The translations under genes were made by a program, and so were the position numbers. Under the pieces are notes generated by a model, which ran no database searches, was not told where the DNA came from, and saw only the letters and a list, made by a program, of their open reading frames with translations. Positions 1 through 9,641 of a stretch of 64,000 nucleotides of DNA are shown here, one piece after another. The stretch is from CBDAUN01 sp965214875 (GTDB taxonomy: Bacteria > Pseudomonadota > Gammaproteobacteria > Arenicellales > JAJDZL01). Where the stretch lies: positions 1,302,001-1,366,000 of the forward strand of contig OZ243980.1 in assembly GCA_965214875.1 (NCBI GenBank). The letters are read 5' to 3'. Position 1 is the first letter of the stretch; every line of letters begins with the position of its first letter.

Positions 1-1304
1 GCTTTAACGCTACTGCCGACTATTTGACCGAGCACGCCAACGGCGAGCGAACCGTGAACTACCGATTGCGCGATTGGGGAGTTTCCAGGCAGCGCTATTG
101 GGGATGCCCGATTCCGGTGATCTATGACAAGCAGGGCAGAGCCCATCCTGTGCCCGATGAGGGTCTGCCGGTAATCCTTCCTGAAGATGTCGAGTTTCAA
201 GGCGTTAAATCGCCAATACGAGAAGATGATGACTTCGTCTCGGCGGCGGTGCCGGAAACCGGCGAGCCTGGCCGCCGCGAAGTCGACACTTTCGATACCT
301 TTGTCGATTCTTCCTGGTACTTTGCACGCTACTGCTGCCCGGGAGCAGAGTCGAAAATCGACGAAAGAGCTAACTATTGGCTGCCGGTCGACCACTACAT
401 CGGCGGCATCGAGCACGCCGTGCTGCATCTGCTTTATGCGCGCTTGTATCACAAGCTGATGCGCGATGCCGGCTTGATCGAGTCGGATGAGCCGTTCACC
501 AATCTGCTGACGCAGGGCATGGTGCTCAAGGATGGCTCGAAAATGTCGAAGTCGGTCGGCAATGTGGTCGATCCGCAGACGATGATCGACGAATATGGAG
601 CGGACACAGTGCGCCTTTTCATTCTGTTTGCCGCGCCGCCGGAAAATTCGCTGGAATGGAGCGACGAAGCGATTGCGGGAGCGTATCGATTCTTGAACCG
701 GCTCTGGAATACCGTGGTGGAAGCGGGACCGATGGTGCGCGAGTTCATGCAGGGAGATATGGAGCGAATTGATGCGGCCGACTGGACTGGCCGGGCGCTT
801 GACGAAGTGGTCAAAGATTTTCGCTACAGCACCCACTCGATGCTGGCAAGGGTTCTGAACGATTTTGAGCGGCATCACTACAACACCGCCATCGCTGCTT
901 GCATGGAGCTACTCAGCGCCATCTCGCGCAGCGGCAAGTTATTGGCACAATGCAGGTGGGGTGTCGATGCCTTGGCAGAAGCGGTGTCGATTCTGATTCG
1001 GGTGCTGGCACCGATTGTCCCGCACATCGCCCATGAATTGTGGATGCGTATCGGCATGTCGGAAGCGGTAATCGACGCATCGTGGCCTAAGCTCGACGAG
1101 TCGGCGCTGAAACGCGAGGAGATCGTCATTCCAGTGCAAGTCAATGGCAAGCTGCGTGCGCAGATTGAAGTGCCGGTCGATGCGAATCAAGACGCTGTTC
1201 TTGCAGTTGCCCTGCAAGAACAGCGCGTGGCCCGCCATGTCGATGGCAAGAAGTTGCGGCGGGTTATCCACGTTCAGGGTAAACTTGTCAATATCGTTGT
1301 CTGA
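1..1304 (+). CDS. leuS: Leucyl-tRNA synthetase, C-terminal part (5' end outside window)
   Basis: Class I aminoacyl-tRNA synthetase that charges tRNA-Leu in the cytoplasm. The reading frame is already open at base 3, so the gene starts upstream and the HIGH signature and most of the editing domain are not visible. The visible part has the end of the catalytic domain with DWGVSRQRYWGCPIP, the KMSKS loop (KDGSKMSKSVGN near base 540), the anticodon-binding helical domain, and a C-terminal domain ending in GKLVNIVV. lptE follows after 9 bases, the usual leuS-lptE-holA order of gammaproteobacteria. I see no frameshift in the visible part. Confidence 0.97.
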   Translation, partial: FNATADYLTEHANGERTVNYRLRDWGVSRQRYWGCPIPVIYDKQGRAHPVPDEGLPVILPEDVEFQGVKSPIREDDDFVSAAVPETGEPGRREVDTFDTFVDSSWYFARYCCPGAESKIDERANYWLPVDHYIGGIEHAVLHLLYARLYHKLMRDAGLIESDEPFTNLLTQGMVLKDGSKMSKSVGNVVDPQTMIDEYGADTVRLFILFAAPPENSLEWSDEAIAGAYRFLNRLWNTVVEAGPMVREFMQGDMERIDAADWTGRALDEVVKDFRYSTHSMLARVLNDFERHHYNTAIAACMELLSAISRSGKLLAQCRWGVDALAEAVSILIRVLAPIVPHIAHELWMRIGMSEAVIDASWPKLDESALKREEIVIPVQVNGKLRAQIEVPVDANQDAVLAVALQEQRVARHVDGKKLRRVIHVQGKLVNIVV

Positions 1305-1313
1305 GGTCATCTC

Positions 1314-1829
1314 GTGCGTACGCTTCATCTTATCTTCGTTTTAACCGTCGCAATCGCCTTGAGCGGATGCGCCTATCAATTGCGCGGAACCGGGCAGGCC
1401 GAGACCTCGTTCAATCCAGCCGACTATCTGATCAAGGTTCGCGGCGCCAATCCGAACATGTCGCACATCCTGTCTATCGCTATGCGTGAACACGGGTTTC
1501 GGGTTGCTGGCGGTGAATACGATTTGCTGGTCACAGCAAGCGATGAGGATTTCGAACTTGACGAACTTTCGCCTGATACGACCGGTGCTGTGACATTCAG
1601 AGCCAAAGCGTATGCGCTTGAATATTCTTTTCGCGCAGCGCAACGAGGCCCGCCTTTGAAGCAAGGCGCTGTAGAAGTATCGATCGATGAGACCGAACTT
1701 TCGTTCGGAGAGACGATTTCGGATACTAGAGAGGCAGAGCAACTCGCTGAGTTGCGCATGCAGGCGGCACGCAAGATTGTCGACAAGCTAGTCTTTTTTG
1801 TCGAGTCGGAGGAAATTGTGACACGGTGA
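1314..1829 (+). CDS. lptE: LPS-assembly lipoprotein LptE
   Basis: Outer-membrane lipoprotein that plugs the LptD barrel and helps deliver lipopolysaccharide to the cell surface. The 171-residue product begins with a lipoprotein signal peptide whose lipobox LSGC puts the lipidated cysteine at residue 19, followed by AYQLRGTG, the typical start of mature LptE. The start is GTG at 1314. Identification rests on the lipobox, the size and the position between leuS and holA; the rest of the sequence is weakly conserved in this family. holA starts 7 bases after the stop, so the two are probably co-transcribed. Confidence 0.93.
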   Translation: MRTLHLIFVLTVAIALSGCAYQLRGTGQAETSFNPADYLIKVRGANPNMSHILSIAMREHGFRVAGGEYDLLVTASDEDFELDELSPDTTGAVTFRAKAYALEYSFRAAQRGPPLKQGAVEVSIDETELSFGETISDTREAEQLAELRMQAARKIVDKLVFFVESEEIVTR

Positions 1830-1836
1830 GGAGCTT

Positions 1837-2868
1837 GTGGTAGATCTTACGCGCCAAGCGCTCGCCTCTCGGTTGAAAGAGCAGATCGAGTCCCGCTACT
1901 TGATCTGTGGGAAGGAATCGTTCCTGTCTGAAAGATGCGTCGACATGATCCGCGGGTCGGCGCGTCAAGCCGGCTTCGAGGAACGCATCGCGTTGATTGC
2001 CGAACGGGACTTCGACTGGTCGGTCGTTGCGCAGCACTTGTCGTCAATGTCGCTATTCTCAAAGAAAAAAATTGTCGAAATGCGCTTGCTTACCGACCGA
2101 CCCGGCACCGCCGGCGGCGAGGTTCTGGCGCAGTGCATGCAGGTGATTGATCCCGATACGATCATGGTGCTAGTGCTTGGAGCGGTTGACTCGGCCATGA
2201 AGCGGTCGAAGTGGTTCAAATCGTGGCAAGAAGGCGCGATATGCGTCGATAATCGTCCCTTGAACCCACGGCAATTCCGCGATTGGATCAAATCCGCTCT
2301 AGACCGAAGGAAGATTCTTTACGAGCGAGATGTGGTTGATCGGCTGGCCTATCTGTTCGAGGGCAATATGCTGGCCGCGGCAAATGAAATGCGCAAGATC
2401 GCCATGGGCTATGACGGCGAAAGGCTGACCTGCGAGCAGATCGACCTGGTCGTTTCTGATCAAGGTCAGTTTACGGTCTATGCGCTAGCTGATGCCTGCG
2501 TGGCTGGCAGCGCTAGCCGCGCGTTGCGGTTGCTGCAGGCGCTGCGAAACGAAGGCGAGGAGCCTATTTTGATATTATGGGCGTTCGCAAGGGAAGTGCG
2601 GGCTATATCAACTTGCGCCGACATGGTTGCTTCTGGCGACAATGTCAGGCGCGCAATGAATAGCATGGGTGTATGGAAGAGCAAGCAAGCATTGATGGAA
2701 AAGGCGGTGCGGCGCATCGGAGCCCGCGGCAGCGAGGCGATCTTAAGTCGAATCGCACACGCTGATCGAGTCATTAAAGGACAAGACGCGCCGAGCCACG
2801 GCGATGCATGGAGCGAGCTGGAACGAACCGCCTTGATGATGTGCGGGGTACGACAACTTGACGCTTGA
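1837..2868 (+). CDS. holA: DNA polymerase III subunit delta
   Basis: Clamp-loader subunit that opens the beta sliding clamp during replication. The 343-residue product has the family layout: an N-terminal AAA-like domain without Walker motifs (YLICGKESFLSERCVDMIR), a middle lid region, and the helical collar domain near the C terminus (FTVYALADACVAGSASRALR). The start is GTG at 1837, preceded by GAGGAG directly overlapping the lptE stop region. The last 11 bases overlap the start of proA, so holA and proA are translationally close. Confidence 0.95.
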   Translation: MVDLTRQALASRLKEQIESRYLICGKESFLSERCVDMIRGSARQAGFEERIALIAERDFDWSVVAQHLSSMSLFSKKKIVEMRLLTDRPGTAGGEVLAQCMQVIDPDTIMVLVLGAVDSAMKRSKWFKSWQEGAICVDNRPLNPRQFRDWIKSALDRRKILYERDVVDRLAYLFEGNMLAAANEMRKIAMGYDGERLTCEQIDLVVSDQGQFTVYALADACVAGSASRALRLLQALRNEGEEPILILWAFAREVRAISTCADMVASGDNVRRAMNSMGVWKSKQALMEKAVRRIGARGSEAILSRIAHADRVIKGQDAPSHGDAWSELERTALMMCGVRQLDA

Positions 2869-4153
2869 ATCGACAGATGCCGAAGTCCAATCCGATTTCG
2901 ATATCGGATCGTATGCGCATGCGCTTGCCGTCACCGCCCGCAGCGCGACTCGCGCCATGGGCAGCTCGCCAACCAGCGCACGCAATGCCGCACTCAGGCA
3001 TGCGGCGGATTTGATCAATGTTTCGAAGGGTTCGCTCAAGGGCCGCAATCGGACCGATTTGAATAACGCCCGCAAGGCAGGGCTGCCTGAAGCGATGGTT
3101 GACCGGCTGGAATTGACCGAGAATAGAATTCGGGCCATGATCGATGGCCTGTTGCAAACCGCTGATCTGCCGGACCCGATCGGGGAGGTTTCGCAAATGC
3201 GCCAGCGCCCATCCGGAATCCGGGTGGGCCGCATGCGCGTACCCATCGGCGTGATCGGCATTATCTATGAATCGCGTCCGAATGTGACCGCGGATGCCGG
3301 CGCACTGTGCATCAAGTCGGGCAATCCGGTGATTTTGCGAGGAGGTTCCGAAGCGTTTCATTCGAATCAGGCAATCGCCGAGTGCTTGCGTGAAGGTCTT
3401 AAGCTCGCGCAACTGCCTGCCGATGCTGTGCAGTTTGTCGAGACGACCGACCGGCAGGTGATACACGAGCTGATTGCACTAGAAGATTTTATCGATGTCA
3501 TCATTCCGCGAGGCGGCAAGGGGTTGATCGAGACTGTCTCCGAGTTTGCCAAAGTGCCTGTGATCAAGCATCTTGACGGCGTGTGCCATGTATATGTCGA
3601 CAAGGATGCAGATCTTGAAAAAGCCGAAAAAGTGGCGTTTAATGCCAAAACTCATCGCTATGGCGTGTGCAATGCAATAGAGACCTTGCTGGTGGCAAAA
3701 CCTGTCGCATCCGCTTTTCTTTCGACTGTCGCCCCTAAGTTCACGCAAGCTGGAGTCGAATTGCGCGGTTGCGCCGCGACGTGCGATTTGCTTGGAAATG
3801 CCGTGCCTGCGACAGAAGATGACTGGTATGCCGAATATCTTGCACCGGTGCTGGCCATTCGGATTGTCGATGATCTTGAACAGGCGATTGAGCACATTGC
3901 GCACTACGGCTCGGCGCATACCGATTGCATCATGACTGAAAATCACACCAGCGCTCAGCGATTTGTCAACGAAGTCGACTCAAGCTCGGTTATGGTCAAT
4001 GCGTCCACCCGTTTCGCAGATGGGTTCGAATACGGCCTTGGCGCTGAAATTGGCATCAGCACGAACAAGCTGCATGCACGGGGACCGGTGGGACTTGAAG
4101 GACTCACGATCCAAAAATTCGTCGTTTATGGCGATGGCACCATCAGAAGTTAG
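2858..4153 (+). CDS. proA: Gamma-glutamyl phosphate reductase
   Basis: NADPH-dependent reduction of glutamate-5-phosphate to glutamate semialdehyde, the second step of proline synthesis. The 431-residue product matches the usual length (about 417) with a slightly longer N terminus. Family landmarks are the substrate/NADP region YESRPNVTADAGALCIKSGN, the catalytic cysteine in KTHRYGVCNAIETL and the C-terminal ARGPVGLEGL. The best start is TTG at 2858, which overlaps holA; no ATG gives a comparable N terminus. proA between holA and nadD is common in gammaproteobacteria. The partner kinase gene proB is not in this window. Confidence 0.96.
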   Translation: MTLESTDAEVQSDFDIGSYAHALAVTARSATRAMGSSPTSARNAALRHAADLINVSKGSLKGRNRTDLNNARKAGLPEAMVDRLELTENRIRAMIDGLLQTADLPDPIGEVSQMRQRPSGIRVGRMRVPIGVIGIIYESRPNVTADAGALCIKSGNPVILRGGSEAFHSNQAIAECLREGLKLAQLPADAVQFVETTDRQVIHELIALEDFIDVIIPRGGKGLIETVSEFAKVPVIKHLDGVCHVYVDKDADLEKAEKVAFNAKTHRYGVCNAIETLLVAKPVASAFLSTVAPKFTQAGVELRGCAATCDLLGNAVPATEDDWYAEYLAPVLAIRIVDDLEQAIEHIAHYGSAHTDCIMTENHTSAQRFVNEVDSSSVMVNASTRFADGFEYGLGAEIGISTNKLHARGPVGLEGLTIQKFVVYGDGTIRS

Positions 4154-4264
4154 AGGTGGGAGACTGGTTCGTTTGAGGCAAACTAGCGCGATTGCGCCGA
4201 TTATTGAAAAATCGGCCCTGCATTGGCAGTTTAAGGCGAATCAGGTGTATAAGCATCAGGTTGC

Positions 4265-4891
4265 ATGAACGCGCTTGGCTTATTCGGCGGCACATTCGAC
4301 CCGATCCACTATGGGCATATTCGGCCCATTTTGGATGTCTGCCGCCAAACCGGAATCAACGAAGTTCGATATATCCCCAGCGCCCGCCCGGGCCATCGGC
4401 GCACCCCTCGTGCCCCTGCGCAGCATCGTCTAAACATGGTTGCTCTTGCGCTTGCCGACATTCCTCAGTTCGTCGCAGACGATTGTGAAATCCGCCGAGC
4501 TGGCAAGTCCTACATGGTGCCCACACTGCGGCAATTCCGCAGTCAGTTTCAATTTAGGCCGCTGTGTTTGATACTCGGCATGGATGCGTTTTCCCAAATT
4601 CATCGATGGCACTGGTGGGCAGAGGTGCTGCGCCTTGCCAACATCATTGTAGTGAGTCGTTTTGGTGAGACTAGTATGGTTGGCAGCGTTGCCAACCATG
4701 GGCTTAAGCTGAATGATGATCCGCATATTGTCCAAAGAAACGTCTGCGGCTCGATTTGCCGCATCGACGCTGCGCCGGTAGATGTCTCTTCGACGCGCTT
4801 GCGCAAGAAAATTGCTCAAGGTGACAAGGTGGACGGCCTGATACCGGCTGCTGTAGCGAGCTATGTCGCAAAACATAAACTTTATCGTTAA
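4265..4891 (+). CDS. nadD: Nicotinate-nucleotide adenylyltransferase
   Basis: Adenylates nicotinate mononucleotide to deamido-NAD in NAD biosynthesis. The 208-residue protein shows the nucleotidyltransferase signature GGTFDPIHYGH at residues 8-18 and the C-terminal SSTRLR motif (residues about 175-180) that contacts ATP. The start is ATG at 4265, about 110 bases after proA, a gap large enough for a separate promoter. rsfS follows after 17 bases, the conserved nadD-rsfS pairing. Confidence 0.96.
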   Translation: MNALGLFGGTFDPIHYGHIRPILDVCRQTGINEVRYIPSARPGHRRTPRAPAQHRLNMVALALADIPQFVADDCEIRRAGKSYMVPTLRQFRSQFQFRPLCLILGMDAFSQIHRWHWWAEVLRLANIIVVSRFGETSMVGSVANHGLKLNDDPHIVQRNVCGSICRIDAAPVDVSSTRLRKKIAQGDKVDGLIPAAVASYVAKHKLYR

Positions 4892-4908
4892 AAGGAGGCA
4901 GATCGCAA

Positions 4909-5274
4909 TTGAACCCCAAAAAACTGCTGAAACAGGCTAAAGAATCGATCAACGATGCAAAAGGCGTGGATACGAAGGTCATCGATGTGCGGGAGATGAC
5001 CGACATCACCGACTACATGATCATTGTCACCGGCACCTCGAGTCGCCACGTCCGCGCGATCTCAAAATCGGTGATTGACGCATTGCGAGATGAAGGCATT
5101 CGCCCGATCGGTATTGAGGGCGAACAGCATGGGCAGTGGGTACTTTTGGACTACAATGACCTGCTGGTGCATATCATGCTTCGGGAAACACGAGAATTCT
5201 ATGACCTGGAAAGTCACTGGAGACCTTCGCTGCTCGATGCCTCGCAGACCAGCCTGGCTGGCGAAATCGCCTGA
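4909..5274 (+). CDS. rsfS: Ribosome silencing factor RsfS
   Basis: Binds ribosomal protein uL14 and blocks subunit joining when nutrients are scarce. The 121-residue protein covers the whole family (DUF143) domain, with MTDITDYMIIVTGTSSRHVRA and the core GQWVLLDYNDLLVHIM. The start is TTG at 4909, supported by a strong AAAGGAGG ribosome-binding site ending 8-10 bases upstream. The rlmH gene that normally follows rsfS is absent: maf comes next after 58 bases. Confidence 0.95.
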   Translation: MNPKKLLKQAKESINDAKGVDTKVIDVREMTDITDYMIIVTGTSSRHVRAISKSVIDALRDEGIRPIGIEGEQHGQWVLLDYNDLLVHIMLRETREFYDLESHWRPSLLDASQTSLAGEIA

Positions 5275-5332
5275 TTTGCATTCAGATTGCTGATATTCTA
5301 TCGGACGCGACGCGAATCGCGAGTGAGCAATT

Positions 5333-5986
5333 TTGCGACTTTATTTGGCTTCGAGTTCACCGCAGCGCATTCGTTTCCTGCACGACCTTCAAGTGCGGTT
5401 CGAGGCGGTTTCTCCAGATATTGACGAGCGACCTGAATCCAACGAGAAGCCTTCGGCATATGTGAGCAGACTCGCCCTGCAAAAAGCTTTGCGAGTTGCC
5501 GGCTCCGGCGCATGTGAGAAGAGCGCTGTCGTCGTAGGGGCGGATACCACAGTCGCACTGGATAACTTAGTGCTTGGAAAGCCGACAGACCGCAATGAGG
5601 CGTTTGAAATGATCAGTGCGCTATCAGGTCGCAGCCATAAGGTATATAGCGCAGTATCTGTGGTGTCGGATAAAGGCCGCGATGTTAAAATGCAGCACAC
5701 AAATGTTCAATTCAAGACTTTGTCTAGCCAGAGCATCAACACGTATTTGGATTTGGGCGAGTATATCGGTCGTGCGGGCGCATATGCGATTCAAGGGGCG
5801 GCATCCCGATTTGTTTGCCGTCTCGATGGGAGCTACAGCACAGTGGTTGGAATGCCGATTGATCAGACCGTTGCGTTGCTTCGCGAGCATGGTGTCGCGG
5901 TACCTGAATCTGAACAAGCTGTTTCGCGGCGGTTCGGGATGAAGGCGGTCGAATGTAGCGATTGGAGCGGCTTTTTCTGGTATTGA
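5333..5986 (+). CDS. maf: Maf-family nucleoside triphosphate pyrophosphatase
   Basis: Cytoplasmic house-cleaning pyrophosphatase that hydrolyses dTTP/UTP or modified nucleotides. The 217-residue protein has the family signatures: LYLASSSPQR at the N terminus, GADTTV with the catalytic aspartate, SGRSHKVYSAV in the middle and GAYAIQG near the C terminus. The start is TTG at 5333. The rng (RNase G) gene that usually follows maf is missing; yhdP starts 88 bases later. Which nucleotide it prefers (YhdE-like or YceF-like) cannot be decided by eye; the yhdP neighbourhood favours the YhdE type. Confidence 0.93.
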   Translation: MRLYLASSSPQRIRFLHDLQVRFEAVSPDIDERPESNEKPSAYVSRLALQKALRVAGSGACEKSAVVVGADTTVALDNLVLGKPTDRNEAFEMISALSGRSHKVYSAVSVVSDKGRDVKMQHTNVQFKTLSSQSINTYLDLGEYIGRAGAYAIQGAASRFVCRLDGSYSTVVGMPIDQTVALLREHGVAVPESEQAVSRRFGMKAVECSDWSGFFWY

Positions 5987-6074
5987 GCGAGAAAGCGGCA
6001 CCGGCGTTGATTTGGTCGCGACGGTGTCGGACAAGTTAAAAGCAAGCAACATCAATCGAGCAAGGACTTAGATC

Positions 6075-9000
6075 GTGTCAAATCCGGTGATCAAATGGTC
6101 TGTCAGGTTAGTATCGACCATAGCCGGACTAGCTGTCGTTTTGTCTATTCTGGCGGTTATCGTGTTGGCTAATATCGGCATCTTCGCCCCAACCATTGTC
6201 GCTTGGGTGAATGATGCGACCGACTACAACGTCGCTGCCAATCGCATTGATCTAGAGCTTTTCGCTGCTACTCCGACCTTGCGTATTGAACAACTGGAAC
6301 TGACCCATGAGGGCGAGCAGGCGAATCTGTCTTTTGTCGCAGACCAAATCGAAGTTCAGCCAGTTCTGGATTCTATCCTTTCGGGTCAATTGCAGTTCGA
6401 GCGAATTCAAGTCTTGCGCCCGCGAATCAGCGGCAAGGTCATGACTGTCGAGGCTGATGGCCAAGAAGGAGAGCGAGACGATACGCCCGTGAGCGGTATC
6501 GCCGCACTGGCAAAAGTGCGACAAATGTCGGTTGAACAAGGCGAGCTCGATATCGCTTGGGAACTTGACGATTCGGTGATCGAGCTGCGAAGCTCGTTCG
6601 AGCTAAGCAGTTTCGAAAAGCCTGACGGAATTGGCATGATAGGATCAGCGAAAACCAAGCTGTACAGCGAGTCGACGCTCGATTTTCAGCTGGATGTCGT
6701 TGAGGGGCAAGACGGTCGCGCTTCGCAAGCCGATTTGCAGGTCGCTGTGACTGATTTTGACCTGGCTTGGCTGAAGTTTGCCAATATTCCTCGCTTGCCG
6801 CTGGGCCACGTTCGGACGGTTGTAAGTGCTGAAGTCGATGCGCAGTGGCTGAATGGCCAAATTATTTTTGCGAATTGGGACATCAATGCGCAAGATAGGG
6901 ATCTTGCTGCCGGTCTGCCGGAGGGCGCCGCCGCGTCGATTGCGAGTTCTGGTGGATGGAGGCCGGATGGGTCAGGTGCTTTCCCAGGCTCAGGCTCTGT
7001 GGAGGCTGATTTGCGTTTGCAGGGTCTCGACTTTGTCGCCCTGATGCAGCATTTCAAAGAGTCGTTTCCAGAGAAGTTCCATCGCTACATGTCGAACAAC
7101 CTGCATTCCATGTGGGTGCCGGAACTCAATGCCGCGATACAAATGTCCGATCTGAGCAAGCTTGAGCTTCTGGATATCAAAATGGATGGCACATTTTCGA
7201 ATCTGCACTTCAACTATGGCAAGAACATGCCTCCAATCGAAAATGGGGCAGGCGAAGTGTCGATTCGCGGCACGCGATTCGAATCGAAACTGCTCGAAGG
7301 CACCGTTGCAGGCCTGGTTGCACGTGATGTGAACGCAGTGGTTGAAAATGTGCTGGAACCGGAGCCGGATCTTTTTTTGTCAGGAAATATGGTTGTTCCG
7401 ATTCCGAAAGCGCTGGAGCTATTCGGGTCTGAGGGAAGTGCGCGTCCGGGAAAATTGCGCCTCGTGGCAAGCGGGGAAGGCGAGGTTCTTGCATCTGCCG
7501 ACTTTGTTGTGCCGATGCGCAAAGCGCGAACGTTTACCATGAGTGGAAGCATGGACCTTAATGGAGCAACCGCCGTGCTCGAAAACGGAGCTACTCTTTC
7601 CGATCTTCAAGGTGTTGTGGAGTTTGGTCGTTATGGCCTGCTTGGCGGCAGCGTTGCCGCCATGGCGTTTGGGGGACGTTCAGAGGCGGTCTTCACCGGC
7701 GCCGCTGAAAAGGACGATTGGGAGATCGTGGGTTCGGTTTCCGGGACCGCGAAGCCCGAGACCATGAGCAGGGTTCTTGGACCTGCGTTGCCTGACTACT
7801 TGCGCGGCACGATGGCTTATCGGAGTAGCTATGAGGTGCGCAAAGACGAAAGCGACATCCTGATTTCCTCAGAACTTGCGGGAGTTGAGGTGTCGCTTCC
7901 GGCGCCAATCAAAAAGGCGGCTGATGCTCAGTTGCCGGTCCGCATCGAGATTCGGAATCGAGGGCGCGAGTATCGCGAAATAGATATCGACATAGAAGGT
8001 TTGCTCAGCAGCTCGGCCCGCATGTCAAAGGCTTCTGGCAAGTGGAGCCTCGTTAGCGCAACGGCGGGGGTCGGAGTGGAAAAGCCGGAGCATCCGGCCG
8101 ATGGGGTTAGCGCTTCAATCGCAACCCAGGAACTCGATTTGCAAGGATGGTCGGAATTGACCAGTGCCGGCGCTGAGCGAGAAGATGCGATGGCGCTATC
8201 GAGCCTTCAAGCCATTGATGTTGCCGCCGGCACCATGGTATTGCCGCGGCAGCGACGAGTCGATAACGTCAAAGCGAATTTTTTGCGTACAGTCGAAGGC
8301 TGGCAAATGGAACTGGAAAGCGAAGATTTGCAGGGCGTATTTGATTATCGAACTAACGCGAGTCTTGAGGAGCCGCCAGAGCTAATCATCAGCATGTCGA
8401 AGTGCCGCCTTCCGCAATCGGGCGATGAGATTACGCGTTCTCCGGTTGATCCAACAACCATTCCGACCATTATTTTCTCATGCGATGATACGAAGTACGG
8501 AAAGTACAAGCTGGGAAAAGCAAGATTTCGGGGCGTGCCGGTCGAGACCGGCTGGAAAATCGAAAATGCCCGGTTTGAATCAGAGCCCCTTTCCATCAAT
8601 GCGACCGGTATCTGGGAATTGATTGAAGGCGAGCAGAGAACCCGGCTGGACCTCGACATGACATCCAGCGACTTCGGACTGGCGATGGAAGATCTTGGCT
8701 ATGAGAATTTCGCGGTTGATGGAACAGCCAAACTCACGGCCGCACTGAACTGGAACGATGCCTTGACGAACTGGTCGCCTGGAGGGATCTCCGGCGAGGC
8801 TAGTTTCAGAGCCGATGACGGGGTCATACTGGACTTTGACTCTGCCGGCGCGAAATTGCTTTCGCTGCTTGATTTCGGCAGTCTGAGGCGCCGATTGTCG
8901 TTGGATTTTCGCGATACGTTCCAGAAAGGCTTCGAGTTCGAGAAGATCAGAGGCTCGACTACCTTGGATTCAGGCATTGTCAAAGTCGAAGGCTTAACGG

Positions 9001-9281
9001 TAGAGGGGTCCGGAGCGGACATGGCGATTGCGGGAACATCCGACTGGGGGAAAGAAACCCATGATTTGACAGTGCTGGTCGAACCGCAGATTTCATCCGC
9101 TGTGCCGACGCTGGTCACCACGATTGCCGGACTCCCTGCGGGAATTCTGGCCTACTTGCTGCAAAAGCGCTCGTCAAAGGATGAAAAGATCTTGCGGGCG
9201 GTAACTTTGACTGAGTATCGCGTCACAGGTCCTTGGAGCGATGCAAAAGTCGAGCTAGTTAAAGCGAACGCAGCACAGTAG
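6075..9281 (+). CDS. yhdP: YhdP/AsmA-like inner-membrane protein (TIGR02099 type)
   Basis: Large bridge-like AsmA-family protein; the family member YhdP helps move phospholipids to the outer membrane. The 1068-residue product has one N-terminal membrane helix (residues about 12-37) and a long periplasmic region rich in beta strands, ending with the typical tail around LTVLVEPQISSAVPTL and the hydrophobic AGLPAGILAYLLQ. It is somewhat shorter than the 1266-residue E. coli protein. The start is GTG at 6075. The maf-yhdP-nit1-tldD order supports the assignment; long low-complexity beta repeats make detailed domain calls impossible here. Confidence 0.9.
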   Translation: MSNPVIKWSVRLVSTIAGLAVVLSILAVIVLANIGIFAPTIVAWVNDATDYNVAANRIDLELFAATPTLRIEQLELTHEGEQANLSFVADQIEVQPVLDSILSGQLQFERIQVLRPRISGKVMTVEADGQEGERDDTPVSGIAALAKVRQMSVEQGELDIAWELDDSVIELRSSFELSSFEKPDGIGMIGSAKTKLYSESTLDFQLDVVEGQDGRASQADLQVAVTDFDLAWLKFANIPRLPLGHVRTVVSAEVDAQWLNGQIIFANWDINAQDRDLAAGLPEGAAASIASSGGWRPDGSGAFPGSGSVEADLRLQGLDFVALMQHFKESFPEKFHRYMSNNLHSMWVPELNAAIQMSDLSKLELLDIKMDGTFSNLHFNYGKNMPPIENGAGEVSIRGTRFESKLLEGTVAGLVARDVNAVVENVLEPEPDLFLSGNMVVPIPKALELFGSEGSARPGKLRLVASGEGEVLASADFVVPMRKARTFTMSGSMDLNGATAVLENGATLSDLQGVVEFGRYGLLGGSVAAMAFGGRSEAVFTGAAEKDDWEIVGSVSGTAKPETMSRVLGPALPDYLRGTMAYRSSYEVRKDESDILISSELAGVEVSLPAPIKKAADAQLPVRIEIRNRGREYREIDIDIEGLLSSSARMSKASGKWSLVSATAGVGVEKPEHPADGVSASIATQELDLQGWSELTSAGAEREDAMALSSLQAIDVAAGTMVLPRQRRVDNVKANFLRTVEGWQMELESEDLQGVFDYRTNASLEEPPELIISMSKCRLPQSGDEITRSPVDPTTIPTIIFSCDDTKYGKYKLGKARFRGVPVETGWKIENARFESEPLSINATGIWELIEGEQRTRLDLDMTSSDFGLAMEDLGYENFAVDGTAKLTAALNWNDALTNWSPGGISGEASFRADDGVILDFDSAGAKLLSLLDFGSLRRRLSLDFRDTFQKGFEFEKIRGSTTLDSGIVKVEGLTVEGSGADMAIAGTSDWGKETHDLTVLVEPQISSAVPTLVTTIAGLPAGILAYLLQKRSSKDEKILRAVTLTEYRVTGPWSDAKVELVKANAAQ

Positions 9282-9290
9282 CGTAGAGCC

Positions 9291-9641
9291 ATGAGAGGCC
9301 GTCTTAGTGCCATAGCTTGCGTCTTGATGCTTGTTCAAGCATCCGTTGCCGCGGACTTTGAAGCGAGGCTGTTTCGATACGAGTGGCAGCAGCCGGTATC
9401 GATTGAAGCGGTGCTAAGCATCCCCCAATTGCGTCGTGCGGTCAACGAATTCGGCTTGTTCGCCGATGCGAAACTGATTATTCGCTACCCCGGCGGCGAT
9501 GCGGGCAATGACTGGGCCATCGAGGTTCGGGATACGCTGATTGGATTGGGCATCAAGTCTGCCGATATTGCAATAGAACCCGCATCAGGAGAGCCGGATT
9601 CGCTTCAAATACTGGTTGTCGACTCGAGACAATCCCCTTGA
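9291..9641 (+). CDS. Small putative periplasmic protein of unknown function
   Basis: A 116-residue protein with a clear Sec signal peptide (basic MRGR, hydrophobic stretch, likely cleavage after ASVA near residue 21). The mature part contains RYPGGDAGNDWAIEVRDTLI and ends DSLQILVVDSRQSP; it looks like a small alpha/beta fold resembling the phosphopeptide/OmpA-like 'build a word and its offset' repeats seen in CpaD-type proteins, but I do not recognise a family with confidence. It starts 9 bases after yhdP and its stop overlaps the TTG start of the nitrilase by 4 bases (TTGA), so it belongs to the yhdP-nit1 transcription unit. A role in the envelope is inference from the signal peptide. Confidence 0.75.
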   Translation: MRGRLSAIACVLMLVQASVAADFEARLFRYEWQQPVSIEAVLSIPQLRRAVNEFGLFADAKLIIRYPGGDAGNDWAIEVRDTLIGLGIKSADIAIEPASGEPDSLQILVVDSRQSP

